A stretch of 42,070 nucleotides of DNA from NCBI GenBank assembly GCA_902493985.1, contig CABURR010000013.1, forward strand, positions 1 through 42,070, given 5' to 3'. Source of the stretch: an uncultured Collinsella sp. GTDB taxonomy: Bacteria; Actinomycetota; Coriobacteriia; Coriobacteriales; Coriobacteriaceae. The notes under the pieces were generated by a model. The model worked only from the letters and a program-made list of their open reading frames with translations, was not told the origin of the DNA and searched no databases. Below, piece by piece: positions 1 through 8,621 of this stretch; position 1 is the stretch's first letter, and the number at the start of each line of letters is the position of its first letter. The position numbers and the translations under genes are program-made.

Positions 1-85
1 TTAACCCTTTTTGTTTGCGTACGCGTTGAATGGTACCCACGAATGGCGGGTTATACAACACGGAGTCAAAAAATCTTATTTTTTG

Positions 86-312
86 GCACTTAGATTTTCT
101 GAATGCCGGGGGATAACTTAACGGTGGCCCCCGTGTGGCTCCGGAGGGGCGGGGCATAAGGTTTCCTGCTCGGGCAGTCCTGCTCGCACGAAGGCCACAT
201 TAAGTGGCCTTCGGCTCGTGCGGAACTCGCGATAAACCTTATGCCCCGCCCCTCCGGAGCCACACGGGAGGCAGGTTAACTAATTCGAGCCCGGCATTCA
301 GAAAAGTTAGTG
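86..312. repeat. Nested foldback (large imperfect inverted repeat)
   Basis: Three concentric pairs of arms share one centre near 200. The outermost is a 16-bp perfect pair at 95-110 and 290-305, reading TTTTCTGAATGCCGGG on the left, and pairing continues imperfectly out to about 86 and 312. A 35-bp perfect pair lies at 130-164 and 234-268. The innermost is 191-198 with 204-211, with GCACG/CGTGC (186-190/217-221) outside it. The whole could fold into a single long hairpin. No open reading frame fills it, which fits a MITE-like or REP-like element or a strong bidirectional hairpin. The arms are seen directly; the class of element is inference. Confidence 0.85.
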
Positions 313-444
313 CAGCAAAATGGCGATGCGGATAGCGACATGGGCATGGTTTTCGTTGCGCGCACGGGTCCCCTGGGGAGCACCGTGCATTTTTGGGAGT
401 TTTCAGCAGGCCGGGACAAATGCATACGCACCGGGCGCATCTAA

Positions 445-618
445 TTAGTCCCACGGTAGCCTTCGACCGGCGATTTGGGTCGGCAGACAGGCCTCGTCGA
501 GACAAACAAGCATGCCTCGCGCCACGTCGGACCCCAAAATGACGTCGATCTCCGCAATGCCACCCGACTGCAGCGGCACCGGCAGAGCTCGCGGTGCTGA
601 ATACTCCGTTTTTTGCAC
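445..618 (-). pseudogene. Possible gene remnant, short protein-like frame
   Basis: A minus-strand frame with a GTG at 618-616 and a TAA at 447-445 gives 57 codons. Its C-terminal half (reading IAEIDVILGSDVARGML and ending GRRLPWD) looks more protein-like than the other frames here, with ATC-GAC-GTC and GAC-GTG-GCG codons typical of the genome. There is no clear ribosome site, and an in-frame TGA lies a few codons upstream of the GTG. I cannot name it. It could be the 3' remnant of a lost gene or a chance frame. Confidence 0.18.
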
Positions 619-814
619 GGCACGGGCGGGGGTATATCGGGATCAAGAAGAACATCCCAGCCTTTTTATGCAATCTGTAATGGGAAGTATGCAAAACACC
701 AAGAGGCAGCATTGCTGATGTCCAAATTGAGCGCGCAGGGCAGCGGCGCGTCCGCCCTGCGCCCAAATCCAGCAGAGCGGGGACGCTCCTAACAAATCCT
801 CACCGGCAAACAAA

Positions 815-856
815 CGCGGCTCGAGCGTTATCCCAAAATTGGCTGCCCGAGCCGCG
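815..856 (-). terminator. Probable terminator of the amidohydrolase gene
   Basis: The 9-bp arms CGCGGCTCG (815-823) and CGAGCCGCG (848-856) flank a 24-nt loop. On the minus strand the stem is followed by TTTGTTTG. It lies 22 bp past the amidohydrolase stop codon. The loop is long, so strength is uncertain. Confidence 0.55.
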
Positions 857-878
857 CTTAACGGTACGGCATGAATAC

Positions 879-2528
879 TTAGCGCTCGTAAATCAAGTTA
901 CCTGCCAGGTAGGTGGCTTGAACCTTGGTAGCCTGGAGCTCTTGGGGGTCGATGGTGAGCGGGTTTTGGTCCAGGACTACCAGGTCGGCATACTTGCCGG
1001 GCTCCAAGCTGCCGAGGTTTTGCTCGTCGCCCGCTGCGTACGCGCTGCCAAGCGTGTAGTTGCGCAGGGCCGTTGCCGCGTCGATACGCTCGCTCGGCAA
1101 CCAGCCGCCCTCGGGCCAGTGGCTTTTGGGGTCCTGGCGCGTGATGGCCGTGTAGAGCACGTTCATGCTGGTAACGGCCGTGATAGGGCTGTCGGTACCG
1201 AAGGCTTGGCGAATGCCGCGCTGCTTATAGGTCGCAAACGGCCACATGATGCGGCTGCGCTCCAGGCCCAGATCGCGCTCGGGGCCGCCCGGGTCGAGTG
1301 TAATGTGACAGGGCTGGCTCGAGGCAACGACGTTAAGCTTGCGTAGACGATCGATGTCCTCGGGCAAGAGGTTCTCCAGATGCTCGAGCGTGTTATGACC
1401 GTGCTGGGGCAGGCCGTACAGTTCGGCGGCCTCCTCAAAGATATCGAGCGCGGCATGGATGGCACCGTCGCCGATGACGTGAATACGCACAGTGTGGCCA
1501 CGCTCCGCAGCCGCCAGAACCAGCTTACGCATGCGCTCGGCAGGAACTGTCAGACGGCCCTGGTCGCCCGGGAAGCGCGGATTGGTATAGGGCTCGGTGA
1601 GATACGCCGTGTGTTCGCTCGACACGCCATCGAAGAACTGCTTAAAGCCTGGCGCCGAGAGCAGCGCGTTGTTCGTGTAGCGGGCCTGCAGCTCTTCCAA
1701 GCGCGATTGGTCATCCAACAGCGTGGGGAACAGATGGGCGCGGATGCCCAGCTTGCCGGCTGCCTGCAGCTTGTCATAGACGTCGTCGCGGATAAAGTCG
1801 CAGCCCGGCATGGGCATGAGCGACATGTCGCAGATCGAGGTGATGCCCTGCTCAGCCATACGCTTCATCTGGTCGGCGTAAGCGCTCGCGATGCGGTCCT
1901 CGCCCAGCCACTCAAGGCAGCGCGGTAGCAGCTGCATGGCAGCTGCCTCGTGAGCAATGCCCGTGAGCTCGCCGTTTGCGTCCTTGTCGTAGCTGCCGCC
2001 CGCCGGCGGCTCGCTGTCGCGCGTGACGCCGAGCGCCTCGAGTGCACGGCTGTTGAGCCAAAGCGTGTGCCCGTCGCCCGAGTACATAACGCAGGGACGA
2101 TCGGGGAATGCCGCATCGAGCGACGCCTTGGTAGGATGCTCGGGCGGGTCCCAACGATAGTCGCGCCAGCCCTGCGTCACAACCCAAGCGTCGTCGGGCA
2201 GGTCCCGGGAAAACTCGAGCGCATGTTGCACCAGCGCCGCCTCGGACGTGCCCATATCCATGAGCATGTACGGCGAGGAACCGACCGAGGTATGGAAGAA
2301 GTGCAGATGAGCGTCATGGAAACCGGGGCAGACAAACTGCTCGCCGTAATCGATAACCGACGTGGCGGCGGGAACGGCGGCGATCACGTCATCGGGCGCA
2401 CCGACTGCGACGATACGGTCGCCTGCGATGGCAATCGCCAGCTCGCGGGCGGTATCGATGCCGTCTTGCGCGGTAAAGACGTTCTTGGAGCGGATAATCC
2501 GATCGATATGTTGCATGGGCATCCCCAT
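879..2528 (-). CDS. Amidohydrolase, YtcJ-like (amidohydrolase family 3)
   Basis: This is a metal-dependent amidohydrolase of the TIM-barrel superfamily, probably a cytoplasmic hydrolase of an amide or related C-N bond; the substrate cannot be read from sequence. The product is about 549 residues, usual for YtcJ-type members. An N-terminal beta-sandwich segment leads to the metal motif HDAHLH near residue 71. Further ligand-like stretches are EHTAYL, HVIGDGAIH, QPCHITLD and FGTDSPIT, and the C-terminal end returns to a sandwich (LEPGKYADLVVLDQNPL). Three in-frame ATGs (2528, 2522, 2516) compete. No strong ribosome site precedes the first; a GGGGA precedes the third, so the true start may be up to 4 codons later. 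The frame stays open upstream into the antisense of the M20 gene, which is not coding. It is transcribed divergently from the M20 gene, from a 156-bp shared region. Confidence 0.9.
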   Translation of the reverse strand: MGMPMQHIDRIIRSKNVFTAQDGIDTARELAIAIAGDRIVAVGAPDDVIAAVPAATSVIDYGEQFVCPGFHDAHLHFFHTSVGSSPYMLMDMGTSEAALVQHALEFSRDLPDDAWVVTQGWRDYRWDPPEHPTKASLDAAFPDRPCVMYSGDGHTLWLNSRALEALGVTRDSEPPAGGSYDKDANGELTGIAHEAAAMQLLPRCLEWLGEDRIASAYADQMKRMAEQGITSICDMSLMPMPGCDFIRDDVYDKLQAAGKLGIRAHLFPTLLDDQSRLEELQARYTNNALLSAPGFKQFFDGVSSEHTAYLTEPYTNPRFPGDQGRLTVPAERMRKLVLAAAERGHTVRIHVIGDGAIHAALDIFEEAAELYGLPQHGHNTLEHLENLLPEDIDRLRKLNVVASSQPCHITLDPGGPERDLGLERSRIMWPFATYKQRGIRQAFGTDSPITAVTSMNVLYTAITRQDPKSHWPEGGWLPSERIDAATALRNYTLGSAYAAGDEQNLGSLEPGKYADLVVLDQNPLTIDPQELQATKVQATYLAGNLIYER

Positions 2529-2554
2529 CTCTGGCAGGAAATTCAACACCCCCG

Positions 2555-2582
2555 AGTGTACTCCCCCACTCTTGTTACAAAA
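2555..2582 (-). promoter_or_regulatory. Candidate promoter of the amidohydrolase gene
   Basis: On the minus strand, TTTTGT (2582-2577) and TACACT (2560-2555) are separated by 16 bp. This would place the transcription start about 20 bp before the first candidate ATG, leaving a very short leader, in keeping with the lack of a clear ribosome site. The match to consensus is moderate. Confidence 0.4.
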
Positions 2583-2684
2583 CCCCAAGCGGCAAACGGC
2601 AACTTTACCAGCCCTAGCGGCAGGTGGCATACTGAAGAGAGCCTGTACGATTTTGCGATCAACCCAGCAAGGAGCAAATCGACC

Positions 2685-4148
2685 ATGACGAAGACCAAGG
2701 CACAGCAGATTATGGCGGCGACCGAGGCTCGCGCGGCTGACGACGTCACCGCAGCCATCCAAGATATCGCTACCGAGTTTGAACCCTATATCATCAAGCA
2801 GCGCCGCCACTTCCATAAGCACCCGGAGCTGAGCCTCGCCGAGGAGCGCACGACTTCTGACATCGCCAACCAGCTCGACGCCATGAATATCCCCTACGAG
2901 CGTCCGCTCAAGACCGGCTTGGTGGCAACGCTTCGCGGTACCGCGCCGGATGCCTATCGCGAGGACGGCACGCCGCGCCGCCGTATCCTGCTGCGTGCGG
3001 ATATCGACGCTCTGCCCGTCACCGAACAGACCGGCGAGGAGTTCGCCAGCGTCAACGAGGGCTGCATGCACGCCTGCGGCCATGACTGCCACATCGCCAT
3101 GATGCTCGGCACGTTGCAGATTCTGCGCCATATGACCGACGACATCCACGGCGAGGTCCGCATCGTCTTCCAGCCCAGTGAGGAAAACGGCCAGGGCGCG
3201 AAACTCATGATCGGCACGGGCGTGCTCGACGGCGTCGATGGCGCCTACGCCGCGCACATCTGGAGTGAGGTTGACGCCGGCACCGTAAGCTGCGAGCCCG
3301 GTCCGCGCATGGCCAATACCGACTGGTTCCGCATTGATGTCCGCGGCACCTCGTGCCATGGCGCCATGCCCCAACGCGGCCACGACGCCGTCATGGTGGC
3401 CGCCGAGATCGTCAATGCCCTGCAGACCATCGTTTCGCGCGAGATCAGCCCCTATGAGCCGGCTGTCATCACCGTCGGCGAGCTGCACGGCGGCACCGCG
3501 CGCAATGTTATCGCCGGCACGGCCTACCTCGCCGGCACGGTGCGCACCTACGGCGATTCGACCCACGAGGAAATGCCGGAGCTTATGCGCCGCATCGTGG
3601 AGCATACCGCGGCCGCCTTGGGCGCCGAGGCAGAGCTCACCGACTACACCATCGCCAACTACAAGGTCGAAAACGAGGTCGCCTCGAGCGAGCGCTGCCG
3701 TCAGGCTGTAATCAAATGCCTGGGCCCCACCGGTCAAGGCCATTACCGCGGCACGCTTTCGGGCGAGGATTTTTCGGAGTACCTGCGCCGCGTACCGGGC
3801 GTGCTCGCCTTTGTAGGTACGCGCAACCCCAAGATTGGCGCCACGTACGCCCAGCATTCCTGCTTTTACAAGATTGACGAGACCGTGCTGGCAAAGGGCT
3901 CCATGGTGGCCGCCCAGTATGCTATCGACTTTTTGGCCGAGCCCACGCAAGAGGAGCTCGACGGCCCCGCGATTACCGCGGTCGCCGAAACCAACCCCGA
4001 TCTGGCCGCCAAGCTGCGCTCTGCCAAGGCGACGACCGCCGAGGCTCGCGACGCCATCCATGATGCCCGAACGGCTCGCCATGCCGCGATCAAGGGCATC
4101 CACGACGCACGCGCTGCTGCACGCCGCGAGGAGAAGCACGACGAGTAG
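2685..4148 (+). CDS. M20-family amidohydrolase (hippurate/N-acyl amino acid hydrolase type)
   Basis: This is a cytoplasmic zinc amidohydrolase predicted to release amino acids from N-acyl or dipeptide-like substrates. The product is 487 residues. The family signature runs from HFHKHPELS (about 42-50) through RADIDALP (104-111), MHACGHDCH (128-136, probable metal-ligand Cys and His), QPSEENGQG (163-171, catalytic/ligand Glu pair), a dimerisation-domain SCHGAMPQRGHDAV, GGTARNVIAGTA and the late GEDFSEYL. The start ATG has AAGGAG 10 nt upstream. Relative to usual M20D enzymes (about 390-410 residues) it carries a C-terminal tail of about 70 residues, rich in Ala, Arg, Glu and His and probably helical, with no domain I recognise. 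The divergent amidohydrolase neighbour suggests a shared amide-scavenging role. Confidence 0.92.
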   Translation: MTKTKAQQIMAATEARAADDVTAAIQDIATEFEPYIIKQRRHFHKHPELSLAEERTTSDIANQLDAMNIPYERPLKTGLVATLRGTAPDAYREDGTPRRRILLRADIDALPVTEQTGEEFASVNEGCMHACGHDCHIAMMLGTLQILRHMTDDIHGEVRIVFQPSEENGQGAKLMIGTGVLDGVDGAYAAHIWSEVDAGTVSCEPGPRMANTDWFRIDVRGTSCHGAMPQRGHDAVMVAAEIVNALQTIVSREISPYEPAVITVGELHGGTARNVIAGTAYLAGTVRTYGDSTHEEMPELMRRIVEHTAAALGAEAELTDYTIANYKVENEVASSERCRQAVIKCLGPTGQGHYRGTLSGEDFSEYLRRVPGVLAFVGTRNPKIGATYAQHSCFYKIDETVLAKGSMVAAQYAIDFLAEPTQEELDGPAITAVAETNPDLAAKLRSAKATTAEARDAIHDARTARHAAIKGIHDARAAARREEKHDE

Positions 4149-4184
4149 TCGTCACACCCATCCATAACAGCCTGGCTAAAGCAG

Positions 4185-4220
4185 AGCGGGGGCGGACGTA
4201 TCGAAACGTCCGCCCCCGCT
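4185..4220. terminator. Bidirectional terminator between convergent genes
   Basis: The arms AGCGGGGGCGGACG (4185-4198) and its exact complement at 4207-4220 form a 14-bp stem with an 8-nt loop. It sits between the ends of the plus-strand M20 gene and the minus-strand zinc-ribbon gene. The T tracts on either side are short (CATTCTT on plus). Confidence 0.75.
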
Positions 4221-4279
4221 CATTCTTCAAGCGCTATTTCTACCATTTCTACCCCGTCCCCAAATGGCAGACGGCGTGG

Positions 4280-5593
<1,314 letters not shown>

Positions 5594-5742
5594 AGAATCA
5601 TCCCTTCGTATCTTGGACGAATCACTTGGATCGCAAACGTTGTCTTTAGCATCATTATTGCCCAATGTGGGGTCAAATACTCAAAGATGACCGATTTGCA
5701 AGGTACACGGCGCCAGCAGGCGGTTCGTTGAATACGTCTGTG

Positions 5743-6765
5743 CTAGTTCGTTCCGCGGAAGCCCTTGCCGACGATCTCGGAGCTGTCGACGATCGTGATA
5801 AAGGCACCCGGATCGACTTCGCGCGCATAGCGGCGTAGTTGCACGGCCTCGCGACGGCTCAGCACGCTCATGATCACCGTCACGCACTTGCCCGAGAAGG
5901 CACCGTAGCCGCGGCTGATGGTCGCCGTGCGGTTGAGATGCTTGACGATAAACTCCTCGACCTTAAGGGGCTCGGAACAAATGACCGTGCAGACTTTGCG
6001 CAGATGAATGCTCTCAATGGCTTTGTCAACCACAAGCGTCTTGGCAAACAGGCCGAGCACGCAATACAGACCGACACGCGGGCCATACAAAAAGGCCGCG
6101 ATGGTCACGATGCCGATATCGACCAGCAGCAGGGCACGGCCAATCTCGAGCGTCGTGCGGCGCTTGAGGATCATGGCAAGAATGTCCGTGCCACCCGTCG
6201 AGGCGCCGATATCAAAGACAATAGCGCTGCCGAGCGCCGGCAAGATGACGGCAAAGCACAGGTCGAGCCACATATCGCCCGTCAGAGAGACATCGGTCGG
6301 GATAAAGAGCTCAAAAAGCGAAACATAGGCGGACAACGCAAACGAGGCGAAGACGCTCCACAGGATTGCCTTGCGCTCCAAAAAGATAAAGCCCAAGACG
6401 ACGAGAACCGCGTTGATAATCCACATAAAGACGCCGACGGGCAGGGTCGGGAACAGCGTGGACAGAATGACCGACACGCCCGAGGTGCCGCCAAAAGCAA
6501 AGTGATTAGGGGTTTTAAACGCAACGATGGCAAAGGCCGTAAGAATCAGGCCCAGATTGAGCTCGGCAAAAAAGCGCGGGAAGCCCGGCTCCTGGCTGCG
6601 CTTTTGGCCGGCACGCTCGCCGCGCTCGATATCGGTGCGATCAACCACGCGCTCCATCGGCACCACGGGAGGACGATGCATCTCCTCGGCAGCACGCGAT
6701 GCCGCCTCTGCCGCGGCGGCCCCAATCGCCCATGCCTTGCTTTCTGTTTCGTGCTCGTCGGCCAT
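5743..6765 (-). CDS. YitT family membrane protein with DUF2179 domain
   Basis: This is a 340-residue integral membrane protein. An N-terminal cytoplasmic region of about 65 charged residues precedes five or so membrane segments, beginning NLGLILTAFAIVAF. They include the family-typical GGTSGVSVIL and DIGASTGGTDILA stretches, the latter close to a membrane segment. The C-terminal 80 residues or so (from KVCTVICSEPLKVEEFI to the end) match the DUF2179 ferredoxin-like domain seen in YitT proteins. Molecular function is unknown for the family. The ATG at 6765 is preceded by GAGGGG. It is encoded apart from its neighbours; the downstream zinc-ribbon gene begins about 150 bp away. Confidence 0.9.
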   Translation of the reverse strand: MADEHETESKAWAIGAAAAEAASRAAEEMHRPPVVPMERVVDRTDIERGERAGQKRSQEPGFPRFFAELNLGLILTAFAIVAFKTPNHFAFGGTSGVSVILSTLFPTLPVGVFMWIINAVLVVLGFIFLERKAILWSVFASFALSAYVSLFELFIPTDVSLTGDMWLDLCFAVILPALGSAIVFDIGASTGGTDILAMILKRRTTLEIGRALLLVDIGIVTIAAFLYGPRVGLYCVLGLFAKTLVVDKAIESIHLRKVCTVICSEPLKVEEFIVKHLNRTATISRGYGAFSGKCVTVIMSVLSRREAVQLRRYAREVDPGAFITIVDSSEIVGKGFRGTN

Positions 6766-6882
6766 TACGGCAACCCCTCGTTAACAATTTGGAAACAATG
6801 CGCCCATTAGGGTAACGCGGAACGCGACGATTGCAACCCCTAGTTAGACGAGCGGTATGCCTACATCGGGGGGCATACAAAT

Positions 6883-6920
6883 AACGGCCGGCCACGCTTT
6901 TACTTGCGCGGTCGGCCGTT
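6883..6920 (-). terminator. Terminator of the amaP-DUF2273-asp23 operon
   Basis: AACGGCCG (6883-6890) pairs with CGGCCGTT (6913-6920). Pairing continues inward for three more pairs, one of them a G-T wobble, and a further CGC/GCG. On the minus strand the stem is followed by ATTTGT. It lies downstream of asp23 and before the YitT gene, whose promoter must lie between here and 6780. Confidence 0.6.
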
Positions 6921-6921
6921 T

Positions 6922-6977
6922 AACGTTTTCGCAGATAAAACCTGCCAAAACAAACCTGTCTCTTTTTGGAAGGTTAC
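6922..6977. repeat. Dispersed 55-bp element, copy 1 (overlaps asp23 stop)
   Basis: A hairpin is formed by AACCTGCCAAAA (6939-6950) and TTTTGGAAGGTT (6964-6975), with one mismatch, around a loop holding CAAACCTGTCTC. The right arm contains the asp23 stop codon. The segment reappears inverted at 11798-11853 with only a few differences, including the flanking AACGTTT and CAGATAAA. This is direct evidence of a dispersed repeat. Confidence 0.8.
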
Positions 6978-7495
6978 TCGTGCTGGCTAGTGCGGTGCTC
7001 GTACTCCTCGGGGGTGATGACGTCCTCGATACGCAGGTTGACGCCCGCCACCTCAAGGCCGGTCATCGCGGCAAGGCGCTCGGTGACACGCGCCTTGACA
7101 TCGTCGAAGATCGCGGGCGCATAGGCGCCGTACTCGATAATGACGGAGATGTTGACGACCACGCGATTGTCATCGGTGACCTCGACCGTCACGCCCTTGG
7201 TCAGATTCTCGGCACCAAACTGCTCCTGCACAAAGTGCATGAGGTTACCCTTCATGCCCAAAACGTGCGGAACCTCGCGGGTGGCCATGGCAACGATCTT
7301 CTCGATCACACCGTTGGAATAGGTCAGCGAGTCCTCGGACTCGTCTGTTTCCTCATCATCCTCGTCCGCGTCATCGGCGGACTCGGCCTCGACGAGAGTC
7401 TCGTCCTCGAGCGTCACATCCTCGGCTTCGGCGACGACCGCCTCGTTCTCCTCGAGCTCGGTATCGGCTACATCGACCTTCGTATTAAAAGCCAT
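6974..7495 (-). CDS. Asp23/Gls24 family envelope stress protein
   Basis: This is a small cytoplasmic protein of the alkaline-shock Asp23 family, thought to be tethered to the membrane by AmaP and linked to cell-envelope stress. It is 173 residues. The first 55 or so are an acidic, low-complexity extension (runs of Glu and Asp) not found in short members. The Asp23 domain follows: SNGVIEKIVAMATREVPHV, then alternating beta strands GVTVEVTDDNRVVVNISVII, and a C-terminal VAGVNLRIEDVITPEE. The ATG has an AAGGAGG ribosome site. It is the last gene of amaP-DUF2273-asp23, 44 bp after DUF2273. Its stop codon lies inside a repeated hairpin. Confidence 0.92.
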   Translation of the reverse strand: MAFNTKVDVADTELEENEAVVAEAEDVTLEDETLVEAESADDADEDDEETDESEDSLTYSNGVIEKIVAMATREVPHVLGMKGNLMHFVQEQFGAENLTKGVTVEVTDDNRVVVNISVIIEYGAYAPAIFDDVKARVTERLAAMTGLEVAGVNLRIEDVITPEEYEHRTSQHE

Positions 7496-7539
7496 GGTTC
7501 CTCCTTATGCCCGCCGCGGATGCGACAGTCGAATACGTA

Positions 7540-7917
7540 TTAGCGGCCGCTAAACAGACGGCCGAAGAAGTTGACGATACCGTTCTCGCCGTCGCGAATC
7601 TGGCCGATCACGGCGCCGATCAGCACAAAGAATGCGATGACGAGCGTGTCCCACAGGCCGAGCGTGAGCACCAACACGGCGAGGATAAAGCCAGCGACGG
7701 CGCCGAGCGTGGTGTTGGGATGACGCACAGCATAGCTCCAGATGGCAGCGCCCGTACCCTTGATGAGACCCATAGCCTCGTCAAAATCCGCGGCTGCCGC
7801 GTCTTGTAACTCGGTTGCTTCTGCTTTGGAATCAACAGGTTCGTTCGCCGGCGTGGCGCTCTGGTCAATCGTCAGGCGCGGCGTACGAGCGGTCTTATCT
7901 TGATTGGTATCACTCAC
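7540..7917 (-). CDS. DUF2273 family small membrane protein
   Basis: The product is 125 residues. A polar N-terminal half of about 70 residues is followed by two close membrane segments (NTTLGAVAGFILAVLVLTL and LVIAFFVLIGAVIGQI) and the short basic end FFGRLFSGR. This is the usual form of the DUF2273 protein that accompanies AmaP and Asp23. The start is GTG at 7917 with GGAGG six bases upstream. It overlaps the amaP stop by 8 nt in the sequence GTGAGTGA, so translation is probably coupled. A farther upstream ATG in this frame would run through amaP and is rejected. Confidence 0.88.
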   Translation of the reverse strand: MSDTNQDKTARTPRLTIDQSATPANEPVDSKAEATELQDAAAADFDEAMGLIKGTGAAIWSYAVRHPNTTLGAVAGFILAVLVLTLGLWDTLVIAFFVLIGAVIGQIRDGENGIVNFFGRLFSGR

Positions 7918-8455
7918 CGGAAACCTCCACGGTCTGGACGGTAGTCTTGGACGGCAAAAAACGGACGCGCGTGGTCGTACCCGGCGTGCCGAGCATGGTG
8001 TCGCAAGCTTCCTCGATGCGTTGCTGCATCGCGGTAGCCAGAGATGCCACGTCCTTATCGTCAAGTGCGATAGCCTCGACCTTAAATCGGACGTGCGAAT
8101 CGTCGGGGCCTTGGACGCGGGCCTCAACATGCTCGACCATCACGCGGTCGTCGCGCTCGGCAGCAACCCTAGCACACGAAGAAAGCGCCGCAAGGGTGAC
8201 CTCGATATTGCGCTCCCCCGCCGGATGCACACAGGACGGCTCGCGACGAGCAAACATCAGGCGGAAGAAGCTTACCAGCACGCCGATCGCCACAACTCCA
8301 CCGCATGCCGTCACGACAATGCGCGGCATGGGGTCGCGCATCAGCAACATAAAGCGATACGTATACGGCCCCCAAAACTGGCAGACAAGCGTACCCAGCG
8401 CCACGATGGTAGCGGCAAGGTACACGATCGCTAGGGCTCGTTTGAGTACGCGCAC
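7910..8455 (-). CDS. amaP: Alkaline shock response membrane anchor protein AmaP
   Basis: The product is 181 residues. Two N-terminal membrane segments (ALAIVYLAATIVALGTLVC and RIVVTACGGVVAIGVLVSFF) are separated by a short loop. A soluble domain follows with the Asp23-like strand pattern (GERNIEVTLAALSSCARVAAE, then RFKVEAIALDDKDVASLATAMQQRI). AmaP anchors Asp23 to the membrane in better-studied Gram-positives. The start is GTG at 8455 with AGGGAG upstream. It is the first gene of the operon, served by the promoter at 8506-8511, and overlaps the next start by 8 nt. The identification rests on topology and gene order more than on a strong motif. Confidence 0.8.
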   Translation of the reverse strand: MRVLKRALAIVYLAATIVALGTLVCQFWGPYTYRFMLLMRDPMPRIVVTACGGVVAIGVLVSFFRLMFARREPSCVHPAGERNIEVTLAALSSCARVAAERDDRVMVEHVEARVQGPDDSHVRFKVEAIALDDKDVASLATAMQQRIEEACDTMLGTPGTTTRVRFLPSKTTVQTVEVSGE

Positions 8456-8505
8456 GCGGCGCTCCCTTCAAATCTCGGCTCTCGAAATGCAAAACGGTTC
8501 GCATC

Positions 8506-8511
8506 ATTATA
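8506..8511 (-). promoter_or_regulatory. -10 box of the amaP operon promoter
   Basis: A perfect TATAAT on the minus strand lies about 50 bp before the amaP GTG. The expected -35 position (about 8529-8534) reads TAGAGC, a poor match, so an activator or an extended -10 may be involved. The -10 coincides with the T tract of the yebC terminator. Confidence 0.55.
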
Positions 8512-8552
8512 AAAGAGCCGGGTCCGGTGCTCTACGCACGCGGATCCGGCTC
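8511..8552 (-). terminator. Terminator of yebC
   Basis: On the minus strand GAGCCGGATCCG (8552-8541) pairs with CGGACCCGGCTC (8526-8515), with one mismatch, followed directly by TTTTATAAT. It lies 70 bp after the yebC stop and its tail contains the -10 hexamer of the next operon. Confidence 0.8.
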
Positions 8553-8621
8553 ATCTATTCCACGAGGCTTGCATGCTCGCTTCATTATGCCCAGATATGC
8601 ACGGCTCAATCCGTGCAGGCG

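Larger units (their letters stand above)
1..878. other. Gene-poor stretch left of the amidohydrolase gene
   Basis: I see no convincing complete gene in this stretch. It holds a large nested palindrome (86-312), a short protein-like minus-strand reading frame (445-618), a 9-bp stem with a 12-nt loop at 733-762 that lacks a T tract, and a probable terminator (815-856). The remaining frames give arginine- and cysteine-rich translations without domain character. Nothing identifies the sequence as phage or plasmid. Confidence 0.5.

Noticed and set aside
1..60. C-terminus of a minus-strand gene ending at position 1
   Set aside because: A stop codon is possible at 3-1, but the frame is closed by another stop about 17 codons upstream.
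1950..2684. N-terminal extension of the M20 enzyme
   Set aside because: It is antisense to the amidohydrolase; the ATG at 2685 has a strong ribosome site and gives the usual N-terminus.
2529..4139. N-terminal extension of the amidohydrolase to about 1086 residues
   Set aside because: The extra part is antisense to the M20 gene and lacks domain character; the family length is met by the start near 2528.
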